A stretch of DNA of 46,075 bases from AC-32 sp035518635 (lineage in GTDB: Bacteria > Actinomycetota > Thermoleophilia > Gaiellales > Gaiellaceae): the NCBI GenBank assembly GCA_035518635.1, contig DATIXI010000004.1:1-46075 (forward strand), written 5' to 3'. A model generated the notes under the pieces. It was not told the DNA's origin and ran no database searches. It saw only the letters and a list, made by a program, of their open reading frames with translations. Positions 1 through 8,908 of the stretch are shown one piece after another (within the stretch, counting starts at the first letter, position 1; every line of letters begins with the position of its first letter). The translations under genes and the position numbers were made by a program.

Positions 1-1139
1 GCGGTGAGGGCGAACGAGATCGGCAGCAGGCCGATCGAGATCAGCCAGTCGAGGCTCGAGACGCGGCCGAGCATCCCGCTCGGGACGTGGCGCTGCTTGA
101 TCGTCGCCCAGACAATCGTCCCGGCGGTCTCGAGGGCGTTGAAGACCAGGCACGCGAGCATCAGCTGCCACGCTGCGGTGGCGATCCCGTAGCCGGCGAT
201 CGCAAGGGTCGCGAGCGTCCACGTCGCGTACATGAACGTCACGTCGCGTCGCGGGTGCCCGCGCTGGCCCATCAGGACCGCGGCGCCGATCGCTCCGGCC
301 CCGCCGGCCGCGAAGACGAGGCCCAGGTCCCGGGCCGAGGCGTGCAGCTCGTTCTTCACCACGTACGGGAGCAGCACCTCGCTCGGGCCGAGGAAGACCA
401 GGTACGCCGCGGCCGCGGCGGCGAGCGTCCCCCACAGCCAGACGCGGCGGCGGATGAACGCGAGCCCCTCGCGCATCGCCGCGCCGTGTGACGGGTGGTC
501 GCCGCTCGGGACCCCGCGCGAGCGCACGGCGAGCACCGCGAGCGCCGAGGCGCCGAACGACGCGGCGTCGACGGTGAACGCGAGCCCGGCGCCGGCCGCG
601 ACCAGCACGCCGCCGAGCAGCGGCCCGAGGAGCCGAAGCGCGATCGGGCGCACGAACTGGTCGAGCGAGTTGGCAGCGGGAAGGTCGTCAGCCGGCAGCA
701 GGTCAGGGATGATCGCCTCGAACGCGGGCGTGAAGAATGCCGTGGCACAGCCGTAGAGGGCCACGAGCGCGACCAGCTCCCAGAGCTGCAGCGAGCCCGT
801 GAAGACAAGCACGGCGAGGCAGCCGACCGCCCCGGCCCGCACCACGTCGCTCCACAACATGAGCATGCGCCGGTCGTGCCGGTCGCTGAGGACGCCGCCG
901 ACGAGCAGGAACGCCACGGTCGGAACCGTCATGCCGATCCCGACGATCGAGAGCGCCGCGGGCGCGTTCCAGAGCGCGTATGCCTCCCAGGCGATCGCGA
1001 TCAGGAAGATGCCGTCGCCCACGAGCGAGACGGCCATGCCGGCCCACAGCACGCGGAAGTCGCGGTGCCGCAACGGCGCGAGGAGCCGCGCCCGCTCGAA
1101 CCCGCCGGGTCGGTCGAGCGCCTCGTGACTATGCTGCAT
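1..1139 (-). CDS. MFS transporter, C-terminus cut by window edge
   Basis: A minus-strand frame stays open from an ATG at 1137-1139 to the window edge and gives 379 residues. The N-terminus (MQHSHEALDRPGG) is followed by LRHRDFRVLWAGMAVSLVGD, typical of 12-helix MFS exporters of the enterobactin-exporter/MFS_3 type. The loop motif GGVLSDRHDRRML follows helix 2, and helices alternate with short loops to the edge. The start overlaps the stop of the upstream GGDEF-EAL gene by 11 bases, so the two are probably co-translated. Roughly the last helices and the stop codon are outside the window. The substrate is unknown; the operon position suggests export of a product made by the alpha-oxoamine synthase two genes upstream, which is inference only. 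Confidence 0.85.
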   Translation of the reverse strand, partial: MQHSHEALDRPGGFERARLLAPLRHRDFRVLWAGMAVSLVGDGIFLIAIAWEAYALWNAPAALSIVGIGMTVPTVAFLLVGGVLSDRHDRRMLMLWSDVVRAGAVGCLAVLVFTGSLQLWELVALVALYGCATAFFTPAFEAIIPDLLPADDLPAANSLDQFVRPIALRLLGPLLGGVLVAAGAGLAFTVDAASFGASALAVLAVRSRGVPSGDHPSHGAAMREGLAFIRRRVWLWGTLAAAAAAYLVFLGPSEVLLPYVVKNELHASARDLGLVFAAGGAGAIGAAVLMGQRGHPRRDVTFMYATWTLATLAIAGYGIATAAWQLMLACLVFNALETAGTIVWATIKQRHVPSGMLGRVSSLDWLISIGLLPISFALT

Positions 1140-4100
1140 TCGTCGCCGCGTCGAGGTCCGACCACTCGGGCCGGCCCGCGAGGAACGTGGCGAGGTCGGA
1201 GCTGGGCATCGGCCGCGCGAACAGGAAGCCCTGGCCGATCTCGCAGCCGAGATCGTGCAGCGAGCGCTCCTGCTCCTCGAGCTCGATCCCCTCGGCGACG
1301 ACGTCGAGGTCGAGGCTCGCGCCGAGCGCGATGATCGCCGACTGGAGCGCGACGTTCTCGCCGGAGGCAACGAACGAGCGGTCCATCTTGAGGATGTCGA
1401 CCGGGAAGCGGCTCAGGTAGCTGAGCGACGAGTAGCCGGTGCCGAAGTCGTCCATCGCGAGCCGAACGCCCAGCGCCTTGAGGTCGCTCAGCCGCTGGAC
1501 CGCGAAGTCGGTGTCGGACATCATCACCGACTCGGTGATCTCGAGCACGAGCGAAGCCGGCGGGAGGCCGCTCGTCTCGAGCGCGCAGCGCACGTCGTTG
1601 ACGATGGAGTCCGACTGCAGCTGGCGGACGGAGAGGTTGACGCTGATCGCGAGCTGCTCCTTCCCCGGGAACCGTTTGTGCAGCTCGACTCCCTCGCGGC
1701 AGGCCTCGTTCAGCACCCAGCGGCCCATGGAGATGATCAGGCCGGTCTCCTCGGCCAGCGGGATGAACTGGTCCGGCGGGATCGTCCCGCGCGTCGGGTG
1801 CTGCCAGCGCAGAAGCGCTTCGACGCCGAGGATCTGGTGGCCTGCGAGGCGCACGACAGGCTGGTAGTAGAGCTCGAGCTGATCCTCCTCGATCGCCTGC
1901 TGCAGCTCTGCGCGGAGCTCGAGCCGCTCGACGACGCGCTCGTGCATCGCCGGCTCGAAGACGCGGTAGCTGCCCTTGCTGTCGCGCTTGGCCATGTACA
2001 TCGCGACGTCTGCGTTCCGCAGCAGCTCGGCGGCCTCCGGGACGTTTTGCTCGCGGTCGACGAGGCAGATCCCGACGCTCGCGCGCGGGAACACCTGCTT
2101 GCCGTCGATCTCGTATGGAAGCTCCAGCGCGTGCAGGATCCTGGCCGCGGCGTCGGCCGCCTGCGAGGAGTCGTTCACGGACTCGAGCAGGACGGCGAAC
2201 TCGTCTCCGCCGAAGCGGGCGACGGTGTCGGTCGGGCGGACCGCGATCCGGAGCCGGCGCGCGACCTCCTGCAGCACCTCGTCTCCGGCCGCGTGGCCGA
2301 GGCTGTCGTTGACGGTCTTGAAGTCGTCGAGGTCAATGAAGACGACGGCGATGTCCGGGAAGCCGCGCTGCGACCGCATCAGCGCATGCTCGACGCGGTC
2401 GGCGAAGAGCGCGCGGTTGGCGAGCCCGGTGACCGGGTCGTGGAAGGCCTGATGCTGGAGCTGATCCTCGAACTCCTTTCGTTCGCTGACGTCGCGGCTG
2501 TTCAGGACGATGCCGTGGACGTGCTCGTCGTGGAGCAGGTCGGTGTGCTGCACCTCGAAGCGCAGGCTCGTGCCGTCCTTGTGCGCGAGCGAGCACTCGA
2601 GCGTATGGGCGGCATCCGTGCTCCCCAGGCCGTCGCCGGCTATCAGGCCCCGCAGCCGCGGCCGGTCGGCCTCGCTCAGGAGCCAGTCGAACTGCGTGCC
2701 CTCGATCTCGTCGGCCCGGTAGCCGAGCACCCGCTCGATCGACGGGCTCTGGTAGGTGACCACGCCGTTGGCGTCGAGCACGGTGATCAGGTCGCTCGAA
2801 TGGGCGACCAGCGAACGGAACCGCGCCTCGCTCTGGCGGCGGTGCAGGTCGGCCGCGAGGGACGCGCCCTCGACCGCCAGCGAGACCTGCAACCCGAGCG
2901 CCTGGAAGGAGTTCATGACTTCCTCGGAGACCTCACGGAGGGAGTTGGCGACGAGGATGCCGCGAACCTCCGAGCGGATCGCGAGCGGCGCCAGAAGGAC
3001 GGTGTGGCCGCCCTCGAAGCGGAGCTCGTTCCGGACCTCGCGCGGGAGATCCAGATACGAGAAGCGCGACTCGCGCGCGTGCTTCTGGAGCCAGTCGAAC
3101 GTCGACTCGGTGAGGTCCCAGTCGGCATCCTGGGAAGATGCCGCGACGGCCGGCGCGCCGTCCCGCAGCAGGGCCAGGTGGACGCAGGTGCTCTCGCCCA
3201 GAAGGCGCTGCACTCCCGCGATCGCCGCGCTGTTGATCTGCTCGTAGCCGGCGGCTCCCACGAGCTCGGCGCCGGCCACGCGGAGCGTGCGCTCTCGCGA
3301 GACGATCCGCTCCTCCTGCCGGACCAAGCCGGCCATCCTGATCACGACGAGGAGGAAGAGGACCGCGGAGGCGACGATCAGCACGAGGTGGTCGGGGTTG
3401 CCGAGGGACTGGTAGAAGCGAATTCCCGGCGCGATCAGGCACGCGGCGCCCAGGAGCCCCAAGCGGAACGAGGTCAGGCGAGCCCGCGAGTCGGTGGCCG
3501 GCTCCTCGAGCACCCGCATCGACGGGTGGAGGGCCGCCGCGCCCCAGAGGATGTAGTACATCATCCAGCCGAGGTCGTAGATCAGCTGGCTGTGGCTGTA
3601 GGTGTTCTGCAGGATCGCGATGTTGTAGGCGGAGTCGGTGACGAGCAGGCAGACAATGCTCCCGGCCAGCAGGTAGAAGGCGGGCGCGCGCTTGCCGGCG
3701 TCGACGGCGAGACGGATCGCGGCCGCCAGCAGCAGCACGTCGCCGAGCGGGTAGGCGATCGAGACCGCCCTCGCGAGCCACGAGACGTCGTGGAGGTGGA
3801 TGTTCGGCGAGATCAGGAACACCCACGAAAGAAGGCCGACGCCGATCGTCAGGATCAACGCGTCGATCAGGGCCGCCGGATCTCGGCGCGGGTTTCTCCG
3901 CCTGACGAGGACGAACAGGCCGGCCATCAGCACCGGGTACACGGCCAGGTAGAGCGCGTCGCCCGGCGACGGGAACGGTGCGTTCGGGTTGCTGTAGGTG
4001 TAGACGTCGCCGCTGAAGAAGAGGAATTGCCCGGCTGCAAAGAGCCACCAGGCAGCCTTCGCCCTCGGCTTGTGGGCGCGAATCCCGACGACGATCGCGA

Positions 4101-4242
4101 TCACGCCCGAGAAGCCGACGAGGTTCAGGAGGGGCCCGAGCCCCTTGAACGGCGGGACGAACATGTAGAGGCCCGCGAGCGCCGAGGCGGCGGCGACGTA
4201 CCACCACCAGACGTTCCCGCGCCAGGCCCGCAGCGACGTCAC
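1129..4242 (-). CDS. Polytopic membrane GAF-PAS-GGDEF-EAL c-di-GMP enzyme
   Basis: A 1037-residue protein. The GTG at 4240-4242 is chosen because the frame further upstream is arginine-rich shadow of the previous gene. Residues 1-305 form about ten hydrophobic helices. A GAF-like domain follows (about 320-460), then PAS (about 472-585, RFRSLVAHSSDLITVLD), GGDEF (about 600-760) and EAL (about 775-1030). GGDEF at 678-682 is intact, with an RxxD inhibitory site (RPTD, 669-672). EALLRW (808), NLSVRQL, EITES, DDFGTGYSS, LKMDRSF and QGFLFARP keep the phosphodiesterase residues, so both synthesis and hydrolysis of c-di-GMP are possible. The start overlaps the synthase stop as GTGA. The membrane region resembles no sensor domain I can name. 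Ligand unknown. Confidence 0.93.
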   Translation of the reverse strand: MTSLRAWRGNVWWWYVAAASALAGLYMFVPPFKGLGPLLNLVGFSGVIAIVVGIRAHKPRAKAAWWLFAAGQFLFFSGDVYTYSNPNAPFPSPGDALYLAVYPVLMAGLFVLVRRRNPRRDPAALIDALILTIGVGLLSWVFLISPNIHLHDVSWLARAVSIAYPLGDVLLLAAAIRLAVDAGKRAPAFYLLAGSIVCLLVTDSAYNIAILQNTYSHSQLIYDLGWMMYYILWGAAALHPSMRVLEEPATDSRARLTSFRLGLLGAACLIAPGIRFYQSLGNPDHLVLIVASAVLFLLVVIRMAGLVRQEERIVSRERTLRVAGAELVGAAGYEQINSAAIAGVQRLLGESTCVHLALLRDGAPAVAASSQDADWDLTESTFDWLQKHARESRFSYLDLPREVRNELRFEGGHTVLLAPLAIRSEVRGILVANSLREVSEEVMNSFQALGLQVSLAVEGASLAADLHRRQSEARFRSLVAHSSDLITVLDANGVVTYQSPSIERVLGYRADEIEGTQFDWLLSEADRPRLRGLIAGDGLGSTDAAHTLECSLAHKDGTSLRFEVQHTDLLHDEHVHGIVLNSRDVSERKEFEDQLQHQAFHDPVTGLANRALFADRVEHALMRSQRGFPDIAVVFIDLDDFKTVNDSLGHAAGDEVLQEVARRLRIAVRPTDTVARFGGDEFAVLLESVNDSSQAADAAARILHALELPYEIDGKQVFPRASVGICLVDREQNVPEAAELLRNADVAMYMAKRDSKGSYRVFEPAMHERVVERLELRAELQQAIEEDQLELYYQPVVRLAGHQILGVEALLRWQHPTRGTIPPDQFIPLAEETGLIISMGRWVLNEACREGVELHKRFPGKEQLAISVNLSVRQLQSDSIVNDVRCALETSGLPPASLVLEITESVMMSDTDFAVQRLSDLKALGVRLAMDDFGTGYSSLSYLSRFPVDILKMDRSFVASGENVALQSAIIALGASLDLDVVAEGIELEEQERSLHDLGCEIGQGFLFARPMPSSDLATFLAGRPEWSDLDAATNAA

Positions 4243-5522
4243 GCCGCCCTCACCTTCGCCCGCGCCGGCTGGAGGTCGAAGCGGCTCGCGAGGCGGCCGA
4301 GCACGTCCGTGAGCTGCTCGACCTGGGCGGCCGTGTTCGCGGCGGTGAGCTGGATGCGGAAGCCGACCTCCTCGCGGGGGACGAGCGGGTACGCGGCCAG
4401 CGTCACGTAGATGCCGTTCTCGAACAGGAAGCGCCCCGCCGCGTCGACGTCCTCGTGCCGCGCGAGCGGCACCTCGACGATCGGAAAACCGGAGCGGTTC
4501 GGCGTGTGAGCACCGATCCGGTCGAGGCACTCGAGCACGTCGGCGGTCTTCTTCCAGAGGTCGGCGCGGATCGCGTCGCCACGGCACTCGTTGACCTCGA
4601 AGCCCGCGAGCGTCGTCGCGAGCGAGGCGACAGGCGACGGGCCCGAGTAGAGGTACGGGGGCGCGGCCGTCTTCAGCAGCCGCTTCAGCTCGGGCGGGCA
4701 GGCGATGAACGCGGCGAGCGAGGAGTACGACTTGGACAGGCCGGCGACGAGCACGACGTGGTCGTAGCCCTCGTCGAGGTAGCGCATGACCCCGTTGCCA
4801 CGCTTGCCGTAAGGGCTCAGCTCGTCCTCGGCCCGTTCGCCGATCACGCCGAACCCGTGCGCGTCGTCGACGTACAGCAGCGCGTCGTACTCGCGCGCGA
4901 GGCGCGCAAACGCAGGCACGTCCGCGGCGTTGCCGGTCATGCTGTTGACGCCGTCGATGCAGATCAGGCGCGGCGCGTTGCTGCCCTGGCGCAGCAGGCG
5001 CTCGAGGTCTTCCACGTCCTCGAACGCGAACCGCTTGACGGTCGCGCCGTGCGCCCGGGCGAGCTCACAGCCGTCGTAGATCGTCTTGTGGGAGCGGTGC
5101 TCGAGGAAGATCGTCCCGCTGCCGGCGAGCACCGGGATCACCGACATGTGGATCAGCGTGATCGTCGGCAGCACGAGAGTGTCCTCGGCGCCGAGCAGGT
5201 CGGTGAGCTTCTCCTCGATCTGCTCGTAGAGCACCGGGCTGCCGAGAAGCCGTGACCAGCTCGGGTGCGTCCCCCAGCGCTCGAGGTACTCGGGAACCGC
5301 GGCGATGATCTCGCGCTCCAGGTCGAAGCCGAGGTAGTTGCACGAGGCGAAGTCGGCGAGCCACGTGTCGCCGATCCGGATCATGCGCCCGTCGATCTCG
5401 TCGATGACCGCGTCCGTCATCGGGTTCGAGCGCGAGAGGTCTGCGAGATCGCTGCAGGCGTCGAGCCACCGGTCGATCCACCGCGTGGGGGCATGAGCGG
5501 ATCGTGACGAGCCGCGGTTCAT
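4239..5522 (-). CDS. Alpha-oxoamine synthase family PLP enzyme (BioF/KBL/CqsA-like)
   Basis: A fold-type I PLP enzyme of about 427 residues. The family condenses an amino acid with an acyl-CoA and releases CO2; members include BioF, KBL, ALA synthase, serine palmitoyltransferase and the autoinducer synthases CqsA/LqsA. Visible motifs are FASCNYLGF near the N-terminus, YVDDAHGFGVIGE (PLP-pyridine Asp and ring-stacking region) and GLSKSYSS with the Schiff-base lysine. The usual glycine-rich GSGGSR segment is replaced by THPSWSRLLG, so the acyl-CoA or amino-acid specificity may differ from the classical enzymes. ATG 5522 is used; an in-frame TTG at 5540 would add six residues. The 3' end overlaps the c-di-GMP gene (GTGA). 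No biotin genes are nearby, so a role in biotin synthesis is not supported. The product is unknown. Confidence 0.88.
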   Translation of the reverse strand: MNRGSSRSAHAPTRWIDRWLDACSDLADLSRSNPMTDAVIDEIDGRMIRIGDTWLADFASCNYLGFDLEREIIAAVPEYLERWGTHPSWSRLLGSPVLYEQIEEKLTDLLGAEDTLVLPTITLIHMSVIPVLAGSGTIFLEHRSHKTIYDGCELARAHGATVKRFAFEDVEDLERLLRQGSNAPRLICIDGVNSMTGNAADVPAFARLAREYDALLYVDDAHGFGVIGERAEDELSPYGKRGNGVMRYLDEGYDHVVLVAGLSKSYSSLAAFIACPPELKRLLKTAAPPYLYSGPSPVASLATTLAGFEVNECRGDAIRADLWKKTADVLECLDRIGAHTPNRSGFPIVEVPLARHEDVDAAGRFLFENGIYVTLAAYPLVPREEVGFRIQLTAANTAAQVEQLTDVLGRLASRFDLQPARAKVRAA

Positions 5523-5593
5523 CTCCCGCGGAATCGGCAAAGAGCGGCGGATTCTTTAGCTCGCGGCCCTTCGGGCCGTATTCGGCCGGGGAT

Positions 5594-7132
5594 CTAGGCC
5601 GCGGGTTCGGTGACGGCTTCCGCCGCCGGACGCGGCTCCCTCAGGAGGGTGAAGCCACAGATCGCGCCGGCCACGAGCACGATCACCCCGATCAGCAAGA
5701 GGTCGGCGAGGCCGTTGACGAACGCGCTCCTGGCCGCGTCGGCAACGGCGGGTTGATGCAGTAGCGGACGGGTCCCGGCCGAGCTGACCGTGTTCGCCAG
5801 GCCGCGTCCGGAGCTTCCGAGCGTCCCGGCCAGGGAGGCCGCGATCCGGCTCTCCAGCACGGCGCCCAGGGCAGCGATGCCGAACGCGACTCCGCCGATG
5901 CGAAAGGTGTTGTTGATCCCCGAGGCCATTCCCGTTCGCTCCGGGTCGACCACCCGGAGCGCCGCGGCCGCGAGCGCCGGGTTGGCGATGCCGACCCCGA
6001 TGCCACAGACCATCAAACCGGGAAGCAGCGCCGTCCAGTGTGAGGTCGGCGAGAGCAGGACCCACATCAGGCCGAGCCCGATCGCGACGCAGCCCAGACC
6101 GATGCCGATCAGCGACCGCATGGGCACCCCCGCTCCGAAGCGGCGCACCACGAGCGGCACGAAGAAGATGAACGTCGTCATCGGGAGGAAGCGGAGACCT
6201 GCGCCGAGCGGCGAGTAGCCGAGGATGTCCTGGAGGTAGATCGACAGGTACGGGAAGAGCGCGAACATGCCCGCGGCAATACAGAAGGTCGCGATCGAGA
6301 CCCCCGTGAAGGCGCGCTGGCCGAACAGGCTGATGTCGAGCATCGGCCGCTCCTGCCGCCGCTCGATCGCCACGAACACCGCGAGCATCGCCGCACCGCC
6401 GATCAGCAAGCCGAGGATGACCGCGCTCGTCCAGCCGAGCGCGTTGCCGCGGAGGATCCCGAAAACGAGCAGGAACAGCGCCGCCGAGAAGCTCACGAGG
6501 CCCAGAACGTCGGTACGGCGGGCATTGGCATCACGCGACTCCGACATCTTCGTCAGAGCCAAGAACAGCGCGAACACCCCGATCGGAATGTTCACGAAGA
6601 AGACCCAGCGCCACCCGGCCGTGTCGGTCAGGATGCCGCCGACGAGCGGCCCGGACGCGACAGCCGCACCGACGGTCGCGCCCCAGATCGCGAGGGCCCC
6701 GAAGCGCTCGGCACCGCGGTACTCGTGCCCGATCAGGGCGAGCGCCGTCGCGAACAGCGCGGCACCCCCCACTCCCTGAAGCGCCCGCGCGAGATCGAGC
6801 ACCGTGATGCTCCACGCGGCCCCGCACAGGGCAGACGCCGCAGTGAACACGACGACGCCGGCCATGAACACCAGGCGACGGCCGTAGCGATCGGCGAGCG
6901 CGCCGCACGTGAGGATCAGCACTGCGAGCGTGAGCGCGTAGGCATCCATCACCCACTGGAGGCTGCTCAGGCCGGCGTCGAACCGGCGCTGGATGCTCGG
7001 TAGGGCGACGACCACGATCGAGATGTCGAGCAGCAACATGAACGTCGTCGAACACACCGCGACGAGCGTCCACCTCTGCCGCCTGCTCAGACGCGCGGCC
7101 CGGACGGGCCCCTCTCCGGCTTGTCCAGCCAA
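5594..7132 (-). CDS. DHA2-family (EmrB/QacA) MFS drug exporter
   Basis: A 512-residue integral membrane protein with about 14 predicted helices, the size and layout of proton-driven DHA2 multidrug antiporters. Helix 1 carries the LDISIVVVALPSI motif. The helix 2-3 loop has the family signature GALADRYGRR. The antiporter motif C region reads GPLVGGILTDTAGWRWVFFVNIP. The N-terminus is basic and cytoplasmic. The start is a TTG at 7130-7132; an in-frame stop lies a few codons upstream, and later start codons would cut into helix 1. It lies between a hydrolase and the alpha-oxoamine synthase on the same strand, with gaps of about 55-70 bases. Substrate not determinable. Confidence 0.92.
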   Translation of the reverse strand: MAGQAGEGPVRAARLSRRQRWTLVAVCSTTFMLLLDISIVVVALPSIQRRFDAGLSSLQWVMDAYALTLAVLILTCGALADRYGRRLVFMAGVVVFTAASALCGAAWSITVLDLARALQGVGGAALFATALALIGHEYRGAERFGALAIWGATVGAAVASGPLVGGILTDTAGWRWVFFVNIPIGVFALFLALTKMSESRDANARRTDVLGLVSFSAALFLLVFGILRGNALGWTSAVILGLLIGGAAMLAVFVAIERRQERPMLDISLFGQRAFTGVSIATFCIAAGMFALFPYLSIYLQDILGYSPLGAGLRFLPMTTFIFFVPLVVRRFGAGVPMRSLIGIGLGCVAIGLGLMWVLLSPTSHWTALLPGLMVCGIGVGIANPALAAAALRVVDPERTGMASGINNTFRIGGVAFGIAALGAVLESRIAASLAGTLGSSGRGLANTVSSAGTRPLLHQPAVADAARSAFVNGLADLLLIGVIVLVAGAICGFTLLREPRPAAEAVTEPAA

Positions 7133-7187
7133 GGCTCCGAGTGTACTCAGAGGGATGTGTGCTACGTGGAGTCGGCTGCCTGAACGG

Positions 7188-8054
7188 TCAGTCGTCCTCC
7201 TCGAGGAAGGCGTTCACGTCGTCCGCGAACCGGTCGTGGTGCTGGAAGAGAAACCCGTGGGCCGAGTCCGGGTAGACCGTGAGGCGCGCGTTCGGCAGGA
7301 GCCCGGCCAGCAGGTAGGAGTAGCGGGGAAGGATCATGGGGTCGCTGTCGCCGTTCGCGACGAACACCGGCGGCTCGATCGCAGCCACGCGCTCGAGCAT
7401 CGAGTGGTTCGGGGTGCCCCACGCGCACACGGCGTCGTACTGCGCCTGGCGGGTCTGCCACGTCGTCGGCTCGTCCCGCTCGGTCGTCCTCCCGCCGAAG
7501 ATGCGCCCGGCAGCCTGCTGCCCCGCCGTGCGGCTCGTGTCCGAGGGGGCGAAGAAGACGGAGAGGTATCCCTCTGGAGTCGTCTCCGGCGTACCCACCG
7601 CGCCGATGACGTCGGGTGCCCAGCCATGCATCCCCGCAGCGCCCCGTGGCGCGGAGGACGCGAGCACGACGCGCCGCAGCAGATCCGGGCGGATGAGGGC
7701 GATCTCCTGCGCCACGAAGCTGCCGATGGAGAAACCGAGCAGATCGATTCGCTGAAATCCCATCGCCTCGAGGAAGGCGATCGCACCGTGGGCCATCGCT
7801 TCGACGGTGTCCGGCGTCGAGCCGGTCGTGGCTGCGACGCCGACGTTGTCGAAGGCGACCACGCGTCGGTCCGCGGCGAGAGCGTCGACGAGCGCGGGGT
7901 CCCAGTTGTCGAGATTGCCGCGGAAGTGCTGCAGCAAGACGAGTGGGACATCACCTTCCCCGAGCTCGCGGTAGGCGTACTCGATCGCGTTTTCCGCCGC
8001 AACTCGCTGGGTCGAAGTTGCTGTGTACTCCGCAGAAGCGTCTGTTGCGCTCAT
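7188..8054 (-). CDS. Alpha/beta hydrolase
   Basis: A 288-residue alpha/beta-hydrolase fold protein related to haloperoxidase/esterase-type enzymes. The nucleophile elbow is GFSIGS, the acid is in NGDSDPMILP and the catalytic histidine is in DSAHGFLFQH near the C-terminus. The oxyanion-hole region near the N-terminus reads LLQHFRGNLDNWDP rather than the usual HG motif, which is seen in a subgroup of these enzymes. ATG 8054 is chosen over an in-frame start 31 codons upstream because a strong GGGAGGAGG ribosome site lies just before it and homology-like sequence starts only after it. No signal peptide, so cytoplasmic. Substrate unknown. Confidence 0.88.
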   Translation of the reverse strand: MSATDASAEYTATSTQRVAAENAIEYAYRELGEGDVPLVLLQHFRGNLDNWDPALVDALAADRRVVAFDNVGVAATTGSTPDTVEAMAHGAIAFLEAMGFQRIDLLGFSIGSFVAQEIALIRPDLLRRVVLASSAPRGAAGMHGWAPDVIGAVGTPETTPEGYLSVFFAPSDTSRTAGQQAAGRIFGGRTTERDEPTTWQTRQAQYDAVCAWGTPNHSMLERVAAIEPPVFVANGDSDPMILPRYSYLLAGLLPNARLTVYPDSAHGFLFQHHDRFADDVNAFLEEDD

Positions 8055-8216
8055 GGCCTCCTCCCGTGTCGTTGGGAGGACACTACGACGGTCACGGCGG
8101 CCAGTCAGAGTTGAGCCGATCGAGTTGCTCGAACTCCTTGCGGCCACGCCGGGCTTGGGCCAGCGCGTCCGGGGATCTCACCCGATGTGCCGCGAGGGGT
8201 GTCTTGCCAGGCGGCG

Positions 8217-8864
8217 CTACGTTGCGACTGGCACAGCCGGGGCGGCAGTCTCGATAATCGTCACAACCTCCTCTGGGTGGGAGACCATCGCTACGTGATT
8301 CGTCGGAACTTCGGTGGTCTCGGCGCCCATACGCGCGGCAAACTGCCGCTCGGCGTCAGGAGGGATCGCCTGGTCACCGTTGGCGACGAGGAACCAGGAC
8401 GGCAGCGACTTCCAAGCCGGTGTCCCCATTACCTCGTCCAATGCGGAGGCGTGAAGGGGCTGCTGCACCGCGTGCATCACCCTCGCCTTGCTCGGATCGA
8501 CGTCGGCCGCGAAGTGGTTTACGAAGTCATCTTCGGGAAGCCAAGCGAAGCCTTGCTCGTCGATGTCAAGGTGCGCGAGGGCCGGGCTCGGAGGCGCCTG
8601 TCCCAGCAAGGCTCCGATCGATTCGCCTTCGTCAAGCCCGAAGGCAGCGATGTAGACCAGTCCGACGACATTCGGCGCATCTTCACCGAGTGCCGTGATG
8701 ATCTGACCCCCGTATGAATGGCCGGCGACGACAGTCGGCCCGTCCTGGCGAGCGAGCACCTGCCTTAGCCGCGCGACGTCATCCGCGAGTTTCGTCATCG
8801 GGAACTGTGGCGCCGTGACGAGGTAACCGTCGGCTTGGAGCCTCCTGCGCCTGCATGCTCTCAC
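8217..8864 (-). pseudogene. Alpha/beta hydrolase lacking its N-terminus (probable decay remnant)
   Basis: The frame encodes the central and C-terminal parts of a small alpha/beta hydrolase: QADGYLVTAPQFPMTKLADD, nucleophile AGHSYGGQ, acid region LVANGDQAIPP and histidine TNHVAMVSHPEEV. In this family the first about 30 residues hold strand 1 and the oxyanion-hole motif (like VLVHGAFADGSSW); these are absent here. The frame upstream is arginine-rich and runs antisense through the divergent DUF302 gene. The only late start is a GTG at 8862-8864 without a convincing ribosome site; it would give 215 residues. Active-site residues survive, so it may be a recent 5' truncation. A functional short variant cannot be excluded. 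Confidence 0.6.
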
Positions 8865-8908
8865 AGTGGTCGTAAGAAGAGCGACTTCCGCGCGGATAGA
8901 ATCCGCAA

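Noticed and set aside
1255..4410. A 1051-codon open frame on the plus strand antisense to the c-di-GMP enzyme
   Set aside because: It mirrors the real gene; composition is Arg/Glu/Asp-rich antisense of a high-GC gene with no domain. Similar long shadow frames occur at 20937-24140, 28626-32123 and 41732-44881.
4239..5522. Biotin synthesis enzyme BioF
   Set aside because: Family match only; no biotin genes nearby and the THPSWSR segment differs from the classical motif.
5564..5578. CGGCCC-TTC-GGGCCG hairpin after the DHA2 exporter gene
   Set aside because: Short stem, no T-run on either strand; not supported as a terminator.
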